Shown: piece by piece, positions 10,961 through 19,975 of the stretch | How the letters are laid out: each line of letters starts with the position of its first letter | Position numbering within the stretch: position 1 is the first letter of the stretch | Assembly (NCBI RefSeq): GCF_002022445.1 | Contig: NZ_MUYE01000001.1 | Span: forward strand, 1,116,001 to 1,180,000 | Origin: Bartonella sp. AR 15-3 | GTDB lineage: Bacteria; Pseudomonadota; Alphaproteobacteria; Rhizobiales; Rhizobiaceae | DNA: 64,000 nucleotides | Direction of reading: 5' to 3' | Made by a program: the position numbers and the translations under genes | Notes under the pieces: generated by a model | Databases searched by the model: none | Told to the model about the DNA's origin: nothing | Seen by the model: only the letters and a program-made list of their open reading frames with translations

Positions 10961-13384
10961 ATGTCACATAAAAAGTCAAAAAAAAATCAAAAACAATTCA
11001 ATCAAGGATTAATAAATCCATCTGCAGTTATGAAACAATGCTCTAATACCAAACTTCATACAATCAAAAACCATGATGTTTCATCTGAAACCACAAATAC
11101 TATATCACCTAAAAACATAACAACAACAAACGGTGTTACAGCAACAGTTGAAACACTTTCTGCACTCATTGCTTCAAGTAATCCCCTTTTTAAAAATGGT
11201 GCATTATGGACACCTCATCGTCCTATTCGCCCTGAAAAATCTGAAGGTGGAATTCAATTTCAAATTAAAACATCTTTTCAGCCTGCCGGTGATCAACCCA
11301 TTGCAATCAAATCTTTAGTTGAGGGAATTAAGAAAAAGGAACGCACTCAAGTACTTTTGGGCGTTACTGGTTCAGGTAAAACATACACAATGGCAAAAAT
11401 CATTGAAAAAACACAACGCCCCGCCCTTATTTTAGCACCAAACAAAACTCTAGCTGCGCAGCTCTATGGAGAATTCAAAAACTTTTTTCCCAATAATGCT
11501 GTCGAGTATTTTGTTTCTTATTATGATTATTATCAACCTGAAGCTTATGTTGCACGATCTGACACTTATATTGAAAAAGAAGCCTCTATTAATGAACAAA
11601 TTGACCGCATGCGCCACGCTGCAACACGAGCTGTACTTGAACGTGATGATGTCATTATCATCGCATCTGTATCTTGCATCTATGGAATTGGTTCAGTAGA
11701 AACTTATACAGCAATGACTTTCCAAATGCAAAAAGGCAACAAACTCGATCAACAGAAATTACTAACTGATTTAGTTGCTCAACAATATCAGCGACAAGAT
11801 ATAAACTTTGTTCGTGGTTCTTTTCGTGTTCGAGGCGACACAATTGAAATTTTCCCTGCCCACCTTGAAGACCGTGCTTGGCGTATTTCACTGTTTGGTG
11901 ATGAAATTGAAACAATTACTGAGTTTGACCCTTTAACGGGACAAAAAACAGGAGATCTTCAATCCATTAAAATTTATGCTAATTCACATTATGTAATACC
12001 GCGACCCACATTAAATCAAGCGATAAAATCAATCAAAATAGAATTAACAAAACGCCTCGATGAATTAAATGCAGCTGGTCGTCTTTTGGAAGCGCAACGT
12101 TTAGAACAACGGACAATATTTGATTTAGAAATGCTAGAAACTACCGGATCCTGCCCAGGAATTGAAAACTATTCCCGCTATCTGACTGGAAGAAAACCAG
12201 GCGAACCACCTCCAACTCTGTTTGAATATATTCCTAACCACGCTCTTGTTTTTATTGACGAGAGTCATGTAACAATTCCTCAAATCGGTGGTATGTATCG
12301 AGGTGATTTCCGACGGAAGGCTACCTTAGCAGAATATGGTTTCCGCTTGCCATCCTGTATGGACAATCGTCCTTTACGCTTTGAAGAATGGGATGCAATG
12401 CGCCCACAAACTATCGCCGTTTCAGCTACACCTGGACACTGGGAAATAGAACAATCGCGTGGCATCTTTGTAGAGCAAATCATTCGTCCCACAGGGCTGA
12501 TTGATCCACCAACAGAAATACGCCCAGTCAAAACACAGGTTGATGATGTCATCAACGAAATTCACCAGACAATCAAAAAGGGTTATCGTACATTAATAAC
12601 TGTTCTTACAAAACGCATGGCAGAAGATCTGACCGAATATCTCCATGAACAAAATATCCGTGTGCGTTACATGCATTCTGATATTAATACACTAGAGCGT
12701 ATTGAAATCCTTCGAGATTTACGCCTTGGTACTTTTGATGTTTTAATCGGTATTAACTTACTTCGAGAAGGCTTAGATATTCCAGAATGTGGTTTTGTTG
12801 CTATCTTCGATGCTGATAAAGAGGGTTTTTTACGTTCAGAAACTTCACTTATCCAAATGATTGGACGAGCTGCACGTAATGTAGAGAGTCGGGTTATCCT
12901 TTACGCTGATAAAATTACTGGTTCTATAGAACGTGCTTTGCAAGAAACGAAACGACGTCGAGAAAAACAAATAGCCTATAATGAAGAGCATCAAATTACA
13001 CCGACTAGTATTAAAAAGAATATCGATGATATTCTTAGTTCAGTTTACGAAAATGATCATAATATCAAGATCTCTCATTTTATCACGCAAAATAATAAAG
13101 TTGGCGACAATCTAACCAACCATATTCAACATCTCAAAAAACTAATGCGTAAAGCAGCTGATGATCTCAACTTTGAAGAAGCTGCTCAATTGCGTGATGA
13201 AATTAAACGATTACAAGAAATAGAATTAACTATCGCTAGTGATTCTTTAGTGTGTAATAACAAATATTCCCTTGATAAATCCATAGAACACTCAAGTCTT
13301 TTCACTAAACCAAATCTTGCTCAAATGGGCCCTAATACTACGGATGTTGGTTTATTAGCAAAACGCAAAAAAGAAAGAAAATGA
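10961..13384 (+). CDS. uvrB: Excinuclease ABC subunit B
   Basis: An 807-residue UvrB, a damage-verifying helicase of nucleotide excision repair. The Walker A motif LGVTGSGKT is at about 133-141, the beta-hairpin tyrosines are in [12 protein letters not shown], the DEAD-type box is DESH, helicase motif VI is [10 protein letters not shown], and the UVR/UvrC-binding motif ([18 protein letters not shown]) is near the C-terminus. It carries about 95 extra residues at the N-terminus compared with E. coli UvrB, rich in Lys, Asn and Thr, of which only [14 protein letters not shown] resembles the conserved alphaproteobacterial extension. A C-terminal tail of about 50 residues follows the UVR motif. 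It is transcribed alone, with no nearby uvrA or uvrC. Confidence 0.97.
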   Translation: MSHKKSKKNQKQFNQGLINPSAVMKQCSNTKLHTIKNHDVSSETTNTISPKNITTTNGVTATVETLSALIASSNPLFKNGALWTPHRPIRPEKSEGGIQFQIKTSFQPAGDQPIAIKSLVEGIKKKERTQVLLGVTGSGKTYTMAKIIEKTQRPALILAPNKTLAAQLYGEFKNFFPNNAVEYFVSYYDYYQPEAYVARSDTYIEKEASINEQIDRMRHAATRAVLERDDVIIIASVSCIYGIGSVETYTAMTFQMQKGNKLDQQKLLTDLVAQQYQRQDINFVRGSFRVRGDTIEIFPAHLEDRAWRISLFGDEIETITEFDPLTGQKTGDLQSIKIYANSHYVIPRPTLNQAIKSIKIELTKRLDELNAAGRLLEAQRLEQRTIFDLEMLETTGSCPGIENYSRYLTGRKPGEPPPTLFEYIPNHALVFIDESHVTIPQIGGMYRGDFRRKATLAEYGFRLPSCMDNRPLRFEEWDAMRPQTIAVSATPGHWEIEQSRGIFVEQIIRPTGLIDPPTEIRPVKTQVDDVINEIHQTIKKGYRTLITVLTKRMAEDLTEYLHEQNIRVRYMHSDINTLERIEILRDLRLGTFDVLIGINLLREGLDIPECGFVAIFDADKEGFLRSETSLIQMIGRAARNVESRVILYADKITGSIERALQETKRRREKQIAYNEEHQITPTSIKKNIDDILSSVYENDHNIKISHFITQNNKVGDNLTNHIQHLKKLMRKAADDLNFEEAAQLRDEIKRLQEIELTIASDSLVCNNKYSLDKSIEHSSLFTKPNLAQMGPNTTDVGLLAKRKKERK

Positions 13385-13861
13385 TCAAAAAATACTTTAA
13401 ATGAGATGTTTAAAAGAGATTCTTGCCATAAACAGTCTAAAATCTACAAATTGCTACAAAATAATTAGCTCTTATAAAAAACCCTGCCAATAAGTCCACA
13501 AAATAGTAACATATCATAAAAATTGGAATAAAATATTTCTCTTTCCATCCATTATCTAAGATAAATTAATAAGCCGCTATACTTATTATGAACTAAAAAA
13601 TAACATAAGAAAACAGATTCTATAAAGAAAACTCTTGTCAAATATTCTATTTTCAAGCAATCTTGTTTTTTAGATAAATTGCGAACATTGGAAGGTGATA
13701 TAAAAAGTCTTCTAGAAATGATTCTAAGTTCTGAGTTGATAAAAAATAATAAAAACGTTTTCCAGATATCGTAACTTGCCTAAAAATACCGTTTACGTAA
13801 GGTGCGTAATACGGTTGTTGACTATCTGCCTTACAAAGGCAATCAAATAAGGAAATATTCT
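13385..13861 (+). other. Intergenic region and leader of the second cold-shock gene, with a hairpin
   Basis: No gene is supported in these 477 bases. An imperfect hairpin, ACCGTTTACG paired with CGTAATACGGT, lies at 13788-13815, about 45 bases before the csp start. AAGGAAA near 13850 is the ribosome-binding site. By analogy with other cold-shock mRNAs the hairpin may belong to a temperature-responsive leader. I could not place a promoter with confidence. Confidence 0.45.
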
Positions 13862-14077
13862 ATGGCTCAAACGGGCGAAGTAAAATTTTTTAACAATAAC
13901 AAGGGCTTTGGTTTCATTAAACCTGATAATGGGAGTACTGATATCTTTGTTCATATTTCTGATGTCCAGGCCTCAGGCCTTACTGGCTTAAATGATGCAC
14001 AAAAAGTATCATTTGACATAGAGCCTGACCGCCGTGGTAAAGGACCAAAAGCTATAAATATTAATGTTATGAGTTAA
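13862..14077 (+). CDS. Cold-shock domain protein (second copy)
   Basis: A 71-residue cold-shock protein from the ATG at 13862, chosen because AAGGAAA lies just upstream; a GTG at 13802 would add 20 unrelated residues. RNP1 KGFGFI and RNP2 IFVHIS are intact. It is related to the copy at 2016 but differs at many positions (KFFNNNKG against KWFNTNKG), so the two are old paralogues and not a recent duplication. The expected role is as an RNA chaperone in the cytoplasm. It stands alone, with a structured leader and a hairpin terminator. Confidence 0.95.
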   Translation: MAQTGEVKFFNNNKGFGFIKPDNGSTDIFVHISDVQASGLTGLNDAQKVSFDIEPDRRGKGPKAININVMS

Positions 14078-14097
14078 TTTAAGCAAAGTCCGTTTTG

Positions 14098-14128
14098 TGG
14101 AATCGGGTTTAAATCCCGGTTCCATTTT
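14098..14128 (+). terminator. Terminator of the second cold-shock gene
   Basis: Stem TGGAA-CGGG paired with CCCG-TTCCA, with one bulged base on each side and a TTTAAAT loop, followed by TTTT. It lies 20 bases after the csp stop. Confidence 0.7.
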
Positions 14129-14260
14129 ACTATATTTAATTATATAATAGACTCTTTCTTTATTCGTTCTAGTAAAATAAAATCGAGCATTGTTCAAATT
14201 ATATTCAGCCTAGAACATTTAAAGTGCAGACCAAGATAAATTTGTATAAGGAGTATTGCT

Positions 14261-14791
14261 ATGATAAAATTAACTAAATTAATAGTGTTATCAGCAATGT
14301 TGACAGCAGCTATTTCAGTACCGTTAGAGACAGTACTTGCTGCTGCACAAATACAATCATACCAACAAACAATTACGCGCACAACAAGTGGAACTGGACG
14401 TACTCCTCTCCAATCTTCCAGTCAGACTTTTTCAGTACAAAGGAATTTCGAATATACAGAGAAAAACATTCACGAACGTCATATAAGCCGTAGTAGTAGT
14501 GGTAATGTAGGTGGTGTTATTGCTGCAGGTCTTCTAGCCTTGACAGCAGGTATAATTATCAAAAATGCTTTAAAAGAACCTGAACAACCACAAGTTGTCT
14601 ATCAAACCCCACCATCAAATCAAACGGTTTATCAAGTGCAACCAGTAGTAACATATCAATCTTCTCAGCCGTTAAATACAACAAGTTGGTATCAATATTG
14701 TAAAAAAACATACCGTTCCTTTAATTCAAAAACAGGAACTTTTCGAGGTCATGATGGCTTAGATCATGTTTGTTATGCCCCACTACAGTAA
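14261..14791 (+). CDS. Secreted BA14K-like protein
   Basis: A 176-residue protein with a signal peptide (residues 1-27, hydrophobic core LIVLSAMLTAAISV, likely cut near VLAA). A Gln/Thr/Ser-rich segment with many basic residues follows. Next come a membrane-like helix GVIAAGLLALTAGIII (about 90-105) and a Pro/Gln-rich linker (YQTPPSNQTVYQVQP). The C-terminal motif, W-x2-YC-x3-YRSF-x4-GTF-x-G-x-DG-x2-H-x-CY, is that of BA14K, the Brucella 14-kDa immunoreactive lectin-like protein family. The two cysteines of the motif are present. Family members are envelope-associated and affect surface polysaccharides and immune recognition in Brucella. A strong terminator follows. Confidence 0.78.
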   Translation: MIKLTKLIVLSAMLTAAISVPLETVLAAAQIQSYQQTITRTTSGTGRTPLQSSSQTFSVQRNFEYTEKNIHERHISRSSSGNVGGVIAAGLLALTAGIIIKNALKEPEQPQVVYQTPPSNQTVYQVQPVVTYQSSQPLNTTSWYQYCKKTYRSFNSKTGTFRGHDGLDHVCYAPLQ

Positions 14792-14804
14792 TTTACACAA
14801 CACC

Positions 14805-14832
14805 AAAAACCGCTTTAAAGCGGTTTTTTTTT
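14805..14832 (+). terminator. Rho-independent terminator after the BA14K-like gene
   Basis: Perfect palindromic stem AAAACCGCT..AGCGGTTTT with a TTAA loop, followed by a run of T. It also has A residues on its left and could stop the convergent MBL-fold gene from the other side. Confidence 0.9.
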
Positions 14833-14847
14833 GAGTATAATAAACTA

Positions 14848-15492
14848 TTAAACCCCCTGAAGAAAAGGATTGTATTGGCGTTCATAACCTATTTGGCTTC
14901 CTGGCCCATGCCCACAAATAAAGCTGACATTATCGCCTAATGGCAGGACTTTTTCTTTAATTGATTTAATTAATTCTTCATGAGAACATAATGGAAAATC
15001 AGTGCGTCCAATAGCACCACGAAAAAGCACATCCCCTAATAAAGCGAAACGCCTTTTTTCATTAAAATAAATAACATGACCAGGCGAATGGCCAGGCGTA
15101 TGAAAGACACTGAACGTATGTCCAGCACAATCAACACTATCACCATCTTCTAACCATTGATCAGGAATACAAACACGTGCATCAGGCATGTGATAGATTT
15201 TTGCTCTTTCACTGACATCGTCCATTACTGGTTTGTCATTACGATGTGAACCAATAATTTGAATATCCAACGCTTCTTTAGCCTGCATGGCTGCTCCCAC
15301 ATGATCAATATGACCATGTGTTATCCAAATAGCTTCAACAATAACCCCTTTTTCTTGAATAGTTTGTTGTATCTTAGGCCAATCACCACCCGGATCAACT
15401 AAAACACCTCTTTTACTTTCATTATCAAAAAGTAAAGTGCAATTTTGTTGAAAAGGCGTAACTGGAATAATATACACACTGAAATCGCTCAT
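14848..15492 (-). CDS. MBL-fold metallo-hydrolase (glyoxalase II-like, YcbL type)
   Basis: A 214-residue single-domain metallo-beta-lactamase-fold protein. The metal-binding signature H-x-H-x-D-H is at residues 59-64 (THGHIDHVG), followed by HTPGHSPGH, LLGDVLF with the bridging Asp, and CGHGPGS with the last His. The domain lacks the C-terminal helical extension of classical glyoxalase II, so it is of the shorter YcbL class, some members of which hydrolyse S-lactoylglutathione weakly. The true substrate is unknown. It is cytoplasmic with no signal peptide, and is transcribed alone, divergent from the response regulator. Confidence 0.88.
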   Translation of the reverse strand: MSDFSVYIIPVTPFQQNCTLLFDNESKRGVLVDPGGDWPKIQQTIQEKGVIVEAIWITHGHIDHVGAAMQAKEALDIQIIGSHRNDKPVMDDVSERAKIYHMPDARVCIPDQWLEDGDSVDCAGHTFSVFHTPGHSPGHVIYFNEKRRFALLGDVLFRGAIGRTDFPLCSHEELIKSIKEKVLPLGDNVSFICGHGPGSQIGYERQYNPFLQGV

Positions 15493-15649
15493 TAGAACCC
15501 TTTTTAAAATTCAATATTTTAAAATCTTTTAGTTTATAGATAACATTTCTTCTGTCTTTATAAAGCAAAAAATTGTTCGCTCGACAGCTATATATAACTT
15601 ATGTAAAGTACAATTTATGTAAACTGAATTTTTGTTAAGGGTTTGAATC

Positions 15650-16351
15650 ATGGCTGATCACATTCAGACTTTATGTGATAATGCACCCCACCTTCTCGTG
15701 ATTGATGATGATACCCGCATTCGCAACCTTTTATCTCAATTTCTCATTAAAAATGGATTTCGTGTTTCAGTCTCTGCCAACTCTAATGAAGCTAAACGCC
15801 AACTTAAAAGCTTAGATTTTGATCTTCTTATTGTTGATATCATGATGCCTGGTGAAACCGGTATTGATCTAACCTATTCACTCCGTCAAACAAAAAATGT
15901 TCCTATTTTAATGTTAACAGCTTTATCAGAAATAGATAATCGTATTCATGGATTAGAAGCAGGAGCAGATGATTATCTTGCCAAACCCTTTGATCCTCGC
16001 GAGCTTTTACTCCGCATTAATGCCATTTTGCGACGTGGCTCATCTTCTCCCCAACCCAAAATTGAACAGATTATTTTTGGACCTTATATCTTTTCAATTT
16101 CACGACGTGAACTCAAAAAAGCAGGAGAGATCATTAAACTGACAGATAAAGAACAGGAAATGATGGTCATTTTTTCTGAACATGCAGGAGATACTATTCC
16201 ACGCCACAAATTTGCGATGGATGATAACAATAGTGCACGTTCTATTGATGTGCAAATCAACCGTCTTCGTCGTAAAATCGAAAGCAACCCAACAAATCCT
16301 ATATGGATCCAAACCGTGAGAGGGATTGGTTATAAGCTTTCAATTGAATAG
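15650..16351 (+). CDS. OmpR-family response regulator
   Basis: A 233-residue two-domain regulator. The receiver domain (about 13-125) has the acidic pair VIDDD, the phosphorylated Asp63 in IVDIMMPGETG, the switch Thr in LTALS and the conserved Lys in YLAKPFDP. The C-terminal winged helix binds DNA (RSIDVQINRLRRKIESNP, then VRGIGYKLSI). A histidine kinase gene starts 7 bases after its stop, so the two form a cognate pair in one operon. The pair resembles the alphaproteobacterial EnvZ/OmpR- and CenK/CenR-like systems that act on the envelope; I cannot choose between these from memory. The first 12 residues before the receiver are a short lineage-specific extension. Confidence 0.93.
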   Translation: MADHIQTLCDNAPHLLVIDDDTRIRNLLSQFLIKNGFRVSVSANSNEAKRQLKSLDFDLLIVDIMMPGETGIDLTYSLRQTKNVPILMLTALSEIDNRIHGLEAGADDYLAKPFDPRELLLRINAILRRGSSSPQPKIEQIIFGPYIFSISRRELKKAGEIIKLTDKEQEMMVIFSEHAGDTIPRHKFAMDDNNSARSIDVQINRLRRKIESNPTNPIWIQTVRGIGYKLSIE

Positions 16352-16358
16352 GCCTGAG

Positions 16359-17699
16359 ATGATCGAACCTGCAAAAAAAATTGCGCTATGGTTATCTAAG
16401 AAAATGCCTAAACGGCTTTATGCTCGTTCTTTGATCATCATCATTGCTCCTATGGTACTCTTACAAACAGTAATTGGCTATGTTTTCATGGAACGCCATT
16501 GGCAAATGGTAACAAAACGTCTTTCGACCACTGTTGTCCATGATATTGCAGCTATTATTGATATAATTGAAACATATCCACAACAGCATAATTATGAAGA
16601 AATTAAGCGTATTGCACAACAACGCATGGGAATAAACATCTCTCTTCTCCCACCTGATCCTCTTCCTCCTCCAGGCCCCAAACCTTTTTTTGCCATACTT
16701 GATTACTTTTTAAGTGAAGAAATCACTCGCCAAATTAATCGTCCTTTCTGGATTGATACAGTTGGCGATTCTAATTTTGTAGAAATTCGTATCCGCCTTG
16801 ATCACAATATCTTGCGCGTTTTTGCCATGCGCAGTCAAGCCTATGCCTCTAATACCAGTATTTTTTTAAGCTGGATGGTAGGAACAGCTCTTGTTTTACT
16901 GTTAATAGCTATTTACTTTTTACGTAATCAAATCAAACCAATTCAACAATTAGCAAAAGCAGCAGAAAGTTTTGGACGTGGCCATCCTTTACCAGAAGGA
17001 TTTCAACCACAAGGAGCTGATGAAATACGCCGTGCTGGTATTGCTTTTTTACGTATGCGTGAACGAATTGAACGCCAAATCGAACAACGCACTATGATGC
17101 TCTCAGGTGTAAGTCATGATCTAAGAACCATCCTCACACGTTTCAAGCTTCAACTCGCATTAGTAAGTAATGATTTTGATATTAAACCGCTTGAGCAAGA
17201 TGTCAGCGATATGCAAAATATGTTAGAGGGTTATCTTGCTTTTGCCCGTGGTGAAGGCAGCGAAAATATTAGCACCCTTGATTTAAATGTCTTGATGCAA
17301 AAGTTCTCCACTAATGCTCATCTTCATCAACGTAACTTCTCCTATACTATTGAAGGCTCTCCACAGATACAAGTACGCCCCTATGCTTTTACCCGTTTGA
17401 TTAGTAATCTTCTATCAAATGCATTTTATTATGCAAATACCATCCAACTCACAGCTAAACCCCAAAAAGAATCTTTTATTATTACTATTGATGATGATGG
17501 ACCAGGTATTCAAAAAGACATGCATACAGAAGTTTTCAAACCATTTTTTCGGCTTGATCAATCACGAAATCAAGATGCCAGTGGAACAGGTCTTGGTCTT
17601 TCTATTGCCCAAGATATCGCACGTAGCCACGGAGGTAATATTCAATTAGATGATAGTCCATTAGGAGGTTTGCGCGCTATTATAGATATTCCTCTATAA
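16359..17699 (+). CDS. EnvZ-like sensor histidine kinase
   Basis: A 446-residue membrane kinase starting at the ATG at 16359, 7 bases after the regulator stop; a TTG at 16326 inside the regulator gene is less likely. Membrane helices at about 24-44 and 168-188 enclose a periplasmic sensor of about 120 residues with a proline cluster (LLPPDPLPPPGPKPF). A HAMP linker follows, then the phosphorylated His253 in GVSHDLRTILTRFK, the N box NLLSNAFYYA and the ATP-binding glycine boxes DDDGPGI and GTGLGLSIAQDIARSHGG. All catalytic motifs are intact. It should phosphorylate the regulator encoded just upstream. The signal it senses is not evident. Confidence 0.94.
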   Translation: MIEPAKKIALWLSKKMPKRLYARSLIIIIAPMVLLQTVIGYVFMERHWQMVTKRLSTTVVHDIAAIIDIIETYPQQHNYEEIKRIAQQRMGINISLLPPDPLPPPGPKPFFAILDYFLSEEITRQINRPFWIDTVGDSNFVEIRIRLDHNILRVFAMRSQAYASNTSIFLSWMVGTALVLLLIAIYFLRNQIKPIQQLAKAAESFGRGHPLPEGFQPQGADEIRRAGIAFLRMRERIERQIEQRTMMLSGVSHDLRTILTRFKLQLALVSNDFDIKPLEQDVSDMQNMLEGYLAFARGEGSENISTLDLNVLMQKFSTNAHLHQRNFSYTIEGSPQIQVRPYAFTRLISNLLSNAFYYANTIQLTAKPQKESFIITIDDDGPGIQKDMHTEVFKPFFRLDQSRNQDASGTGLGLSIAQDIARSHGGNIQLDDSPLGGLRAIIDIPL

Positions 17700-17749
17700 A
17701 ACATATTCAAAAACTTTTTTAAAGAGTAAATAAGAGCAATATGAAGACT

Positions 17750-18253
17750 TTAAGCATTTCCTACGGTCTCAAACAAAGCATACTGTAGTGCTTTATGAGC
17801 GCTTTCACCAGCCCAAGCAACCATTTGAAAAGCAGCATAATGACTTTCACAAATTTTAAGTGCATATATCAATAATGTTTCTACCTGTGTATGTGATGGG
17901 TGTACACCACCTGCTAAAAGAAGACCCTGCCGATAAATAACCGTATTATCTCCTTGCCAATAATCAAAATGTCCTAGTAACAATTTCTCATTAATTGTCA
18001 ACAACAAACGCTGTATCTCTGCTATACGAGTATTTTCAATAAAAAGATCAAATGCACAAGCTAAATGAAGAGCCTCTTGCTCCTCCATCCATGAAAAAGA
18101 AAGACGATAACAAGCTCGTTTTCCTTCTACGCAAACGCTAATTTCATCTTGTGCATTCCGCTCAAAAGACCAATCATACTTACAAGCAATTTGTTCTATA
18201 AAATCAACCGGATGCTCTTCTCGCTCTGTGGCTCCAATGGCAAGCCTCATCAT
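17750..18253 (-). CDS. YbjN-domain protein
   Basis: A 167-residue soluble protein of the YbjN family, which has a fold like type III secretion chaperones. The N-terminal half contains the acidic, aromatic pattern of the family (DFIEQIACKYDWSFER, then CYRLSFSWMEEQEALHLACAF), and the C-terminal half is helical. YbjN proteins in enterobacteria affect motility and stress, but no biochemical activity is established and this protein's role is unknown. The gene converges on the histidine kinase gene with only 50 bases between. It is widely kept in rhizobia as a single gene. Confidence 0.78.
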   Translation of the reverse strand: MMRLAIGATEREEHPVDFIEQIACKYDWSFERNAQDEISVCVEGKRACYRLSFSWMEEQEALHLACAFDLFIENTRIAEIQRLLLTINEKLLLGHFDYWQGDNTVIYRQGLLLAGGVHPSHTQVETLLIYALKICESHYAAFQMVAWAGESAHKALQYALFETVGNA

Positions 18254-18643
18254 GAACCCTCAATAATTAAGAATATTACTAATACAATGGAAAAACTATC
18301 ATCATAACAATACTCGCCACAATCAAAGCCTTTACACCAAACAAATACACATTAAAACATAGCCAACACACAACACCAGGAAATAAATGATAATATTTCC
18401 TATAATAACATAGCTTGATAAAGAAAAAACGAATCATCAAACAAACTTAGTGTATTGATACAATTTCGTAGCGCTAGTCCCTTAATTAAAAAAAAATAAT
18501 TTTTTATAAAAAATGAACTAAAAATAAATTGCTCATCTGCCCTAACAGACTCATGACTAAGCATTTTTCGGTTTCATACATGGTATGGAAAAATTGGGGA
18601 TTATTTTTTCTAAGACTCTTTGTTGCTTAGACTGTATCTGTTT
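18254..18643. other. Intergenic region, 390 bp, nothing recognised
   Basis: AT-rich sequence between the YbjN gene start and the end of the UbiK-like gene. No reading frame, RNA gene or strong hairpin could be supported. The YbjN promoter should be in its left part. Confidence 0.4.
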
Positions 18644-18898
18644 TCACTTTTTTCTGTTGTGTTTTTCTAAACCATCAAGACGTTTTTTCAAATCAGCATT
18701 TTCGGCATAGAGTTTAAGAACCATTTCCTTGATAACTTCAAATTCTTCGCGTGAAACAAGGTCAAGTTTATTGATCATCTTTTCAACCTGTAAACGGACA
18801 GCAGTTTCAGCTTCACGCCGTACACCTTGTGCAATACCTGCTGCATCCGTTGCTAATTTTGCCAGTTCATCAAGAATACGGTTCGATCCATTATACAT
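18644..18898 (-). CDS. UbiK-family accessory factor (BMFP/YqiC-like)
   Basis: An 84-residue protein when started at the ATG at 18898, which has AAAGGA seven bases upstream; an ATG seven codons earlier has no such site. It is almost wholly helical. The N-terminal part is a membrane-fusogenic type helix (ILDELAKLATDAAGIAQG), and the C-terminal half a heptad coiled coil (EFEVIKEMVLKLYAENADLKK) ending in a basic tail. This is the BMFP/YqiC architecture. In enterobacteria the family member UbiK helps aerobic ubiquinone synthesis and the Brucella member binds membranes, so the ubiquinone role here is inference. It is divergent from lgt. Confidence 0.83.
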   Translation of the reverse strand: MYNGSNRILDELAKLATDAAGIAQGVRREAETAVRLQVEKMINKLDLVSREEFEVIKEMVLKLYAENADLKKRLDGLEKHNRKK

Positions 18899-19117
18899 AA
18901 GCTTTCCTTTAATTTTCATTTTTTATATACGTACTGTAATACATTTTATAATATTGAAAGATTGTACTTGTTTTTCTAATAGATATTACTTTAATGTATC
19001 AGTATTCTTTACCTCCACCAATAACAGCAACTAACCTCTAACCCCAACTTGACCATTTTGTATTCCTCTGTCATGGTTTGATAATCATATAACTTCATAA
19101 ATGTAAAGTTCCCCCTC

Positions 19118-19975
19118 ATGAATGATTTCCCTTTTTGTCAAGCTATTGCTTTTCCTCTCTTTCTTGATCCAGTGATCATCCGTTTAGGGCCGATAGCATT
19201 CCATTGGTATGGATTTGGTTATGTTGTAGGCATTTTGTTTGCCTGGTGGTATACAAAAAAATTACTTAAAAAAAAGTCCTTGTGGCCTAAAAATCAAGCA
19301 CCTATGCACCCACAAAAAATGAGTGATTTTGTTACTTTAGGTACTCTTGGGATTGTGGTTGGTGGCCGCTTAGGACAGGTACTTATGTGGGACCCTATTT
19401 ATTATTTCAATCATCCGGTCGATATCATTGCCGTATGGAATGGTGGTATGTCATTTCACGGAGGACTTATAGGTATAATCATTGCCATGATTTGGTTTTC
19501 TTATAAAAACAATATTAACGTATGGGGAATGTTTGATACAATCGCCGCAGCCGTTCCCATTGGCATTGGTATTGTACGGATATGCAATTTCATTAATCAA
19601 GAATTATGGGGAAATGTAACTACTGTCCCTTGGGCAGTTTGTTTTTATAATGATCCTCAATATCTTCCACGCCATCCTAGTCAACTTTATGAAGCATCTA
19701 TGGAAGGATTTCTTCTCTTTATCATTTTAGCCATTGCTATTTTTTCTTTCAAAGCATTAAAACATCCTGGAGTGATAACTGGAATATTTAATATAAGCTA
19801 TGGAATAGCACGCAGCATTTCAGAAATTTTCCGTGCCCCTCAAGAAGATCCAGAATGGTTTGCATCTCTTTTCCACTCTACTGGATTTACTTATGGCATG
19901 GCTTTATCTCTGCCGATGATTCTTTTCGGTTTTTATGCACTTCTTCAAACTTTTAAATATAAGCTTACAAAATAA
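19118..19975 (+). CDS. lgt: Prolipoprotein diacylglyceryl transferase
   Basis: A 285-residue inner-membrane enzyme with about seven membrane helices. It contains the Lgt signature [11 protein letters not shown], the catalytic-region motifs MSFHGGLIG and [15 protein letters not shown], and RHPSQLYEA. It moves a diacylglyceryl group from phosphatidylglycerol onto the lipobox cysteine of prolipoproteins, the first step of lipoprotein maturation. The gene opens a plus-strand operon: its stop overlaps the start of midA (TAATG), and pgeF follows. This lgt-midA-pgeF order is common in alphaproteobacteria. The membrane protein appears complete. Confidence 0.96.
   Translation: MNDFPFCQAIAFPLFLDPVIIRLGPIAFHWYGFGYVVGILFAWWYTKKLLKKKSLWPKNQAPMHPQKMSDFVTLGTLGIVVGGRLGQVLMWDPIYYFNHPVDIIAVWNGGMSFHGGLIGIIIAMIWFSYKNNINVWGMFDTIAAAVPIGIGIVRICNFINQELWGNVTTVPWAVCFYNDPQYLPRHPSQLYEASMEGFLLFIILAIAIFSFKALKHPGVITGIFNISYGIARSISEIFRAPQEDPEWFASLFHSTGFTYGMALSLPMILFGFYALLQTFKYKLTK

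Noticed and set aside
14098-14124. Sequence resembling the T arm and 3' end of a tRNA (CGGGTTTAAATCCCGGTTCCA)
   Set aside because: No D arm, anticodon arm or matching acceptor strand lies upstream, and it forms a good terminator hairpin 20 bases after the csp stop.
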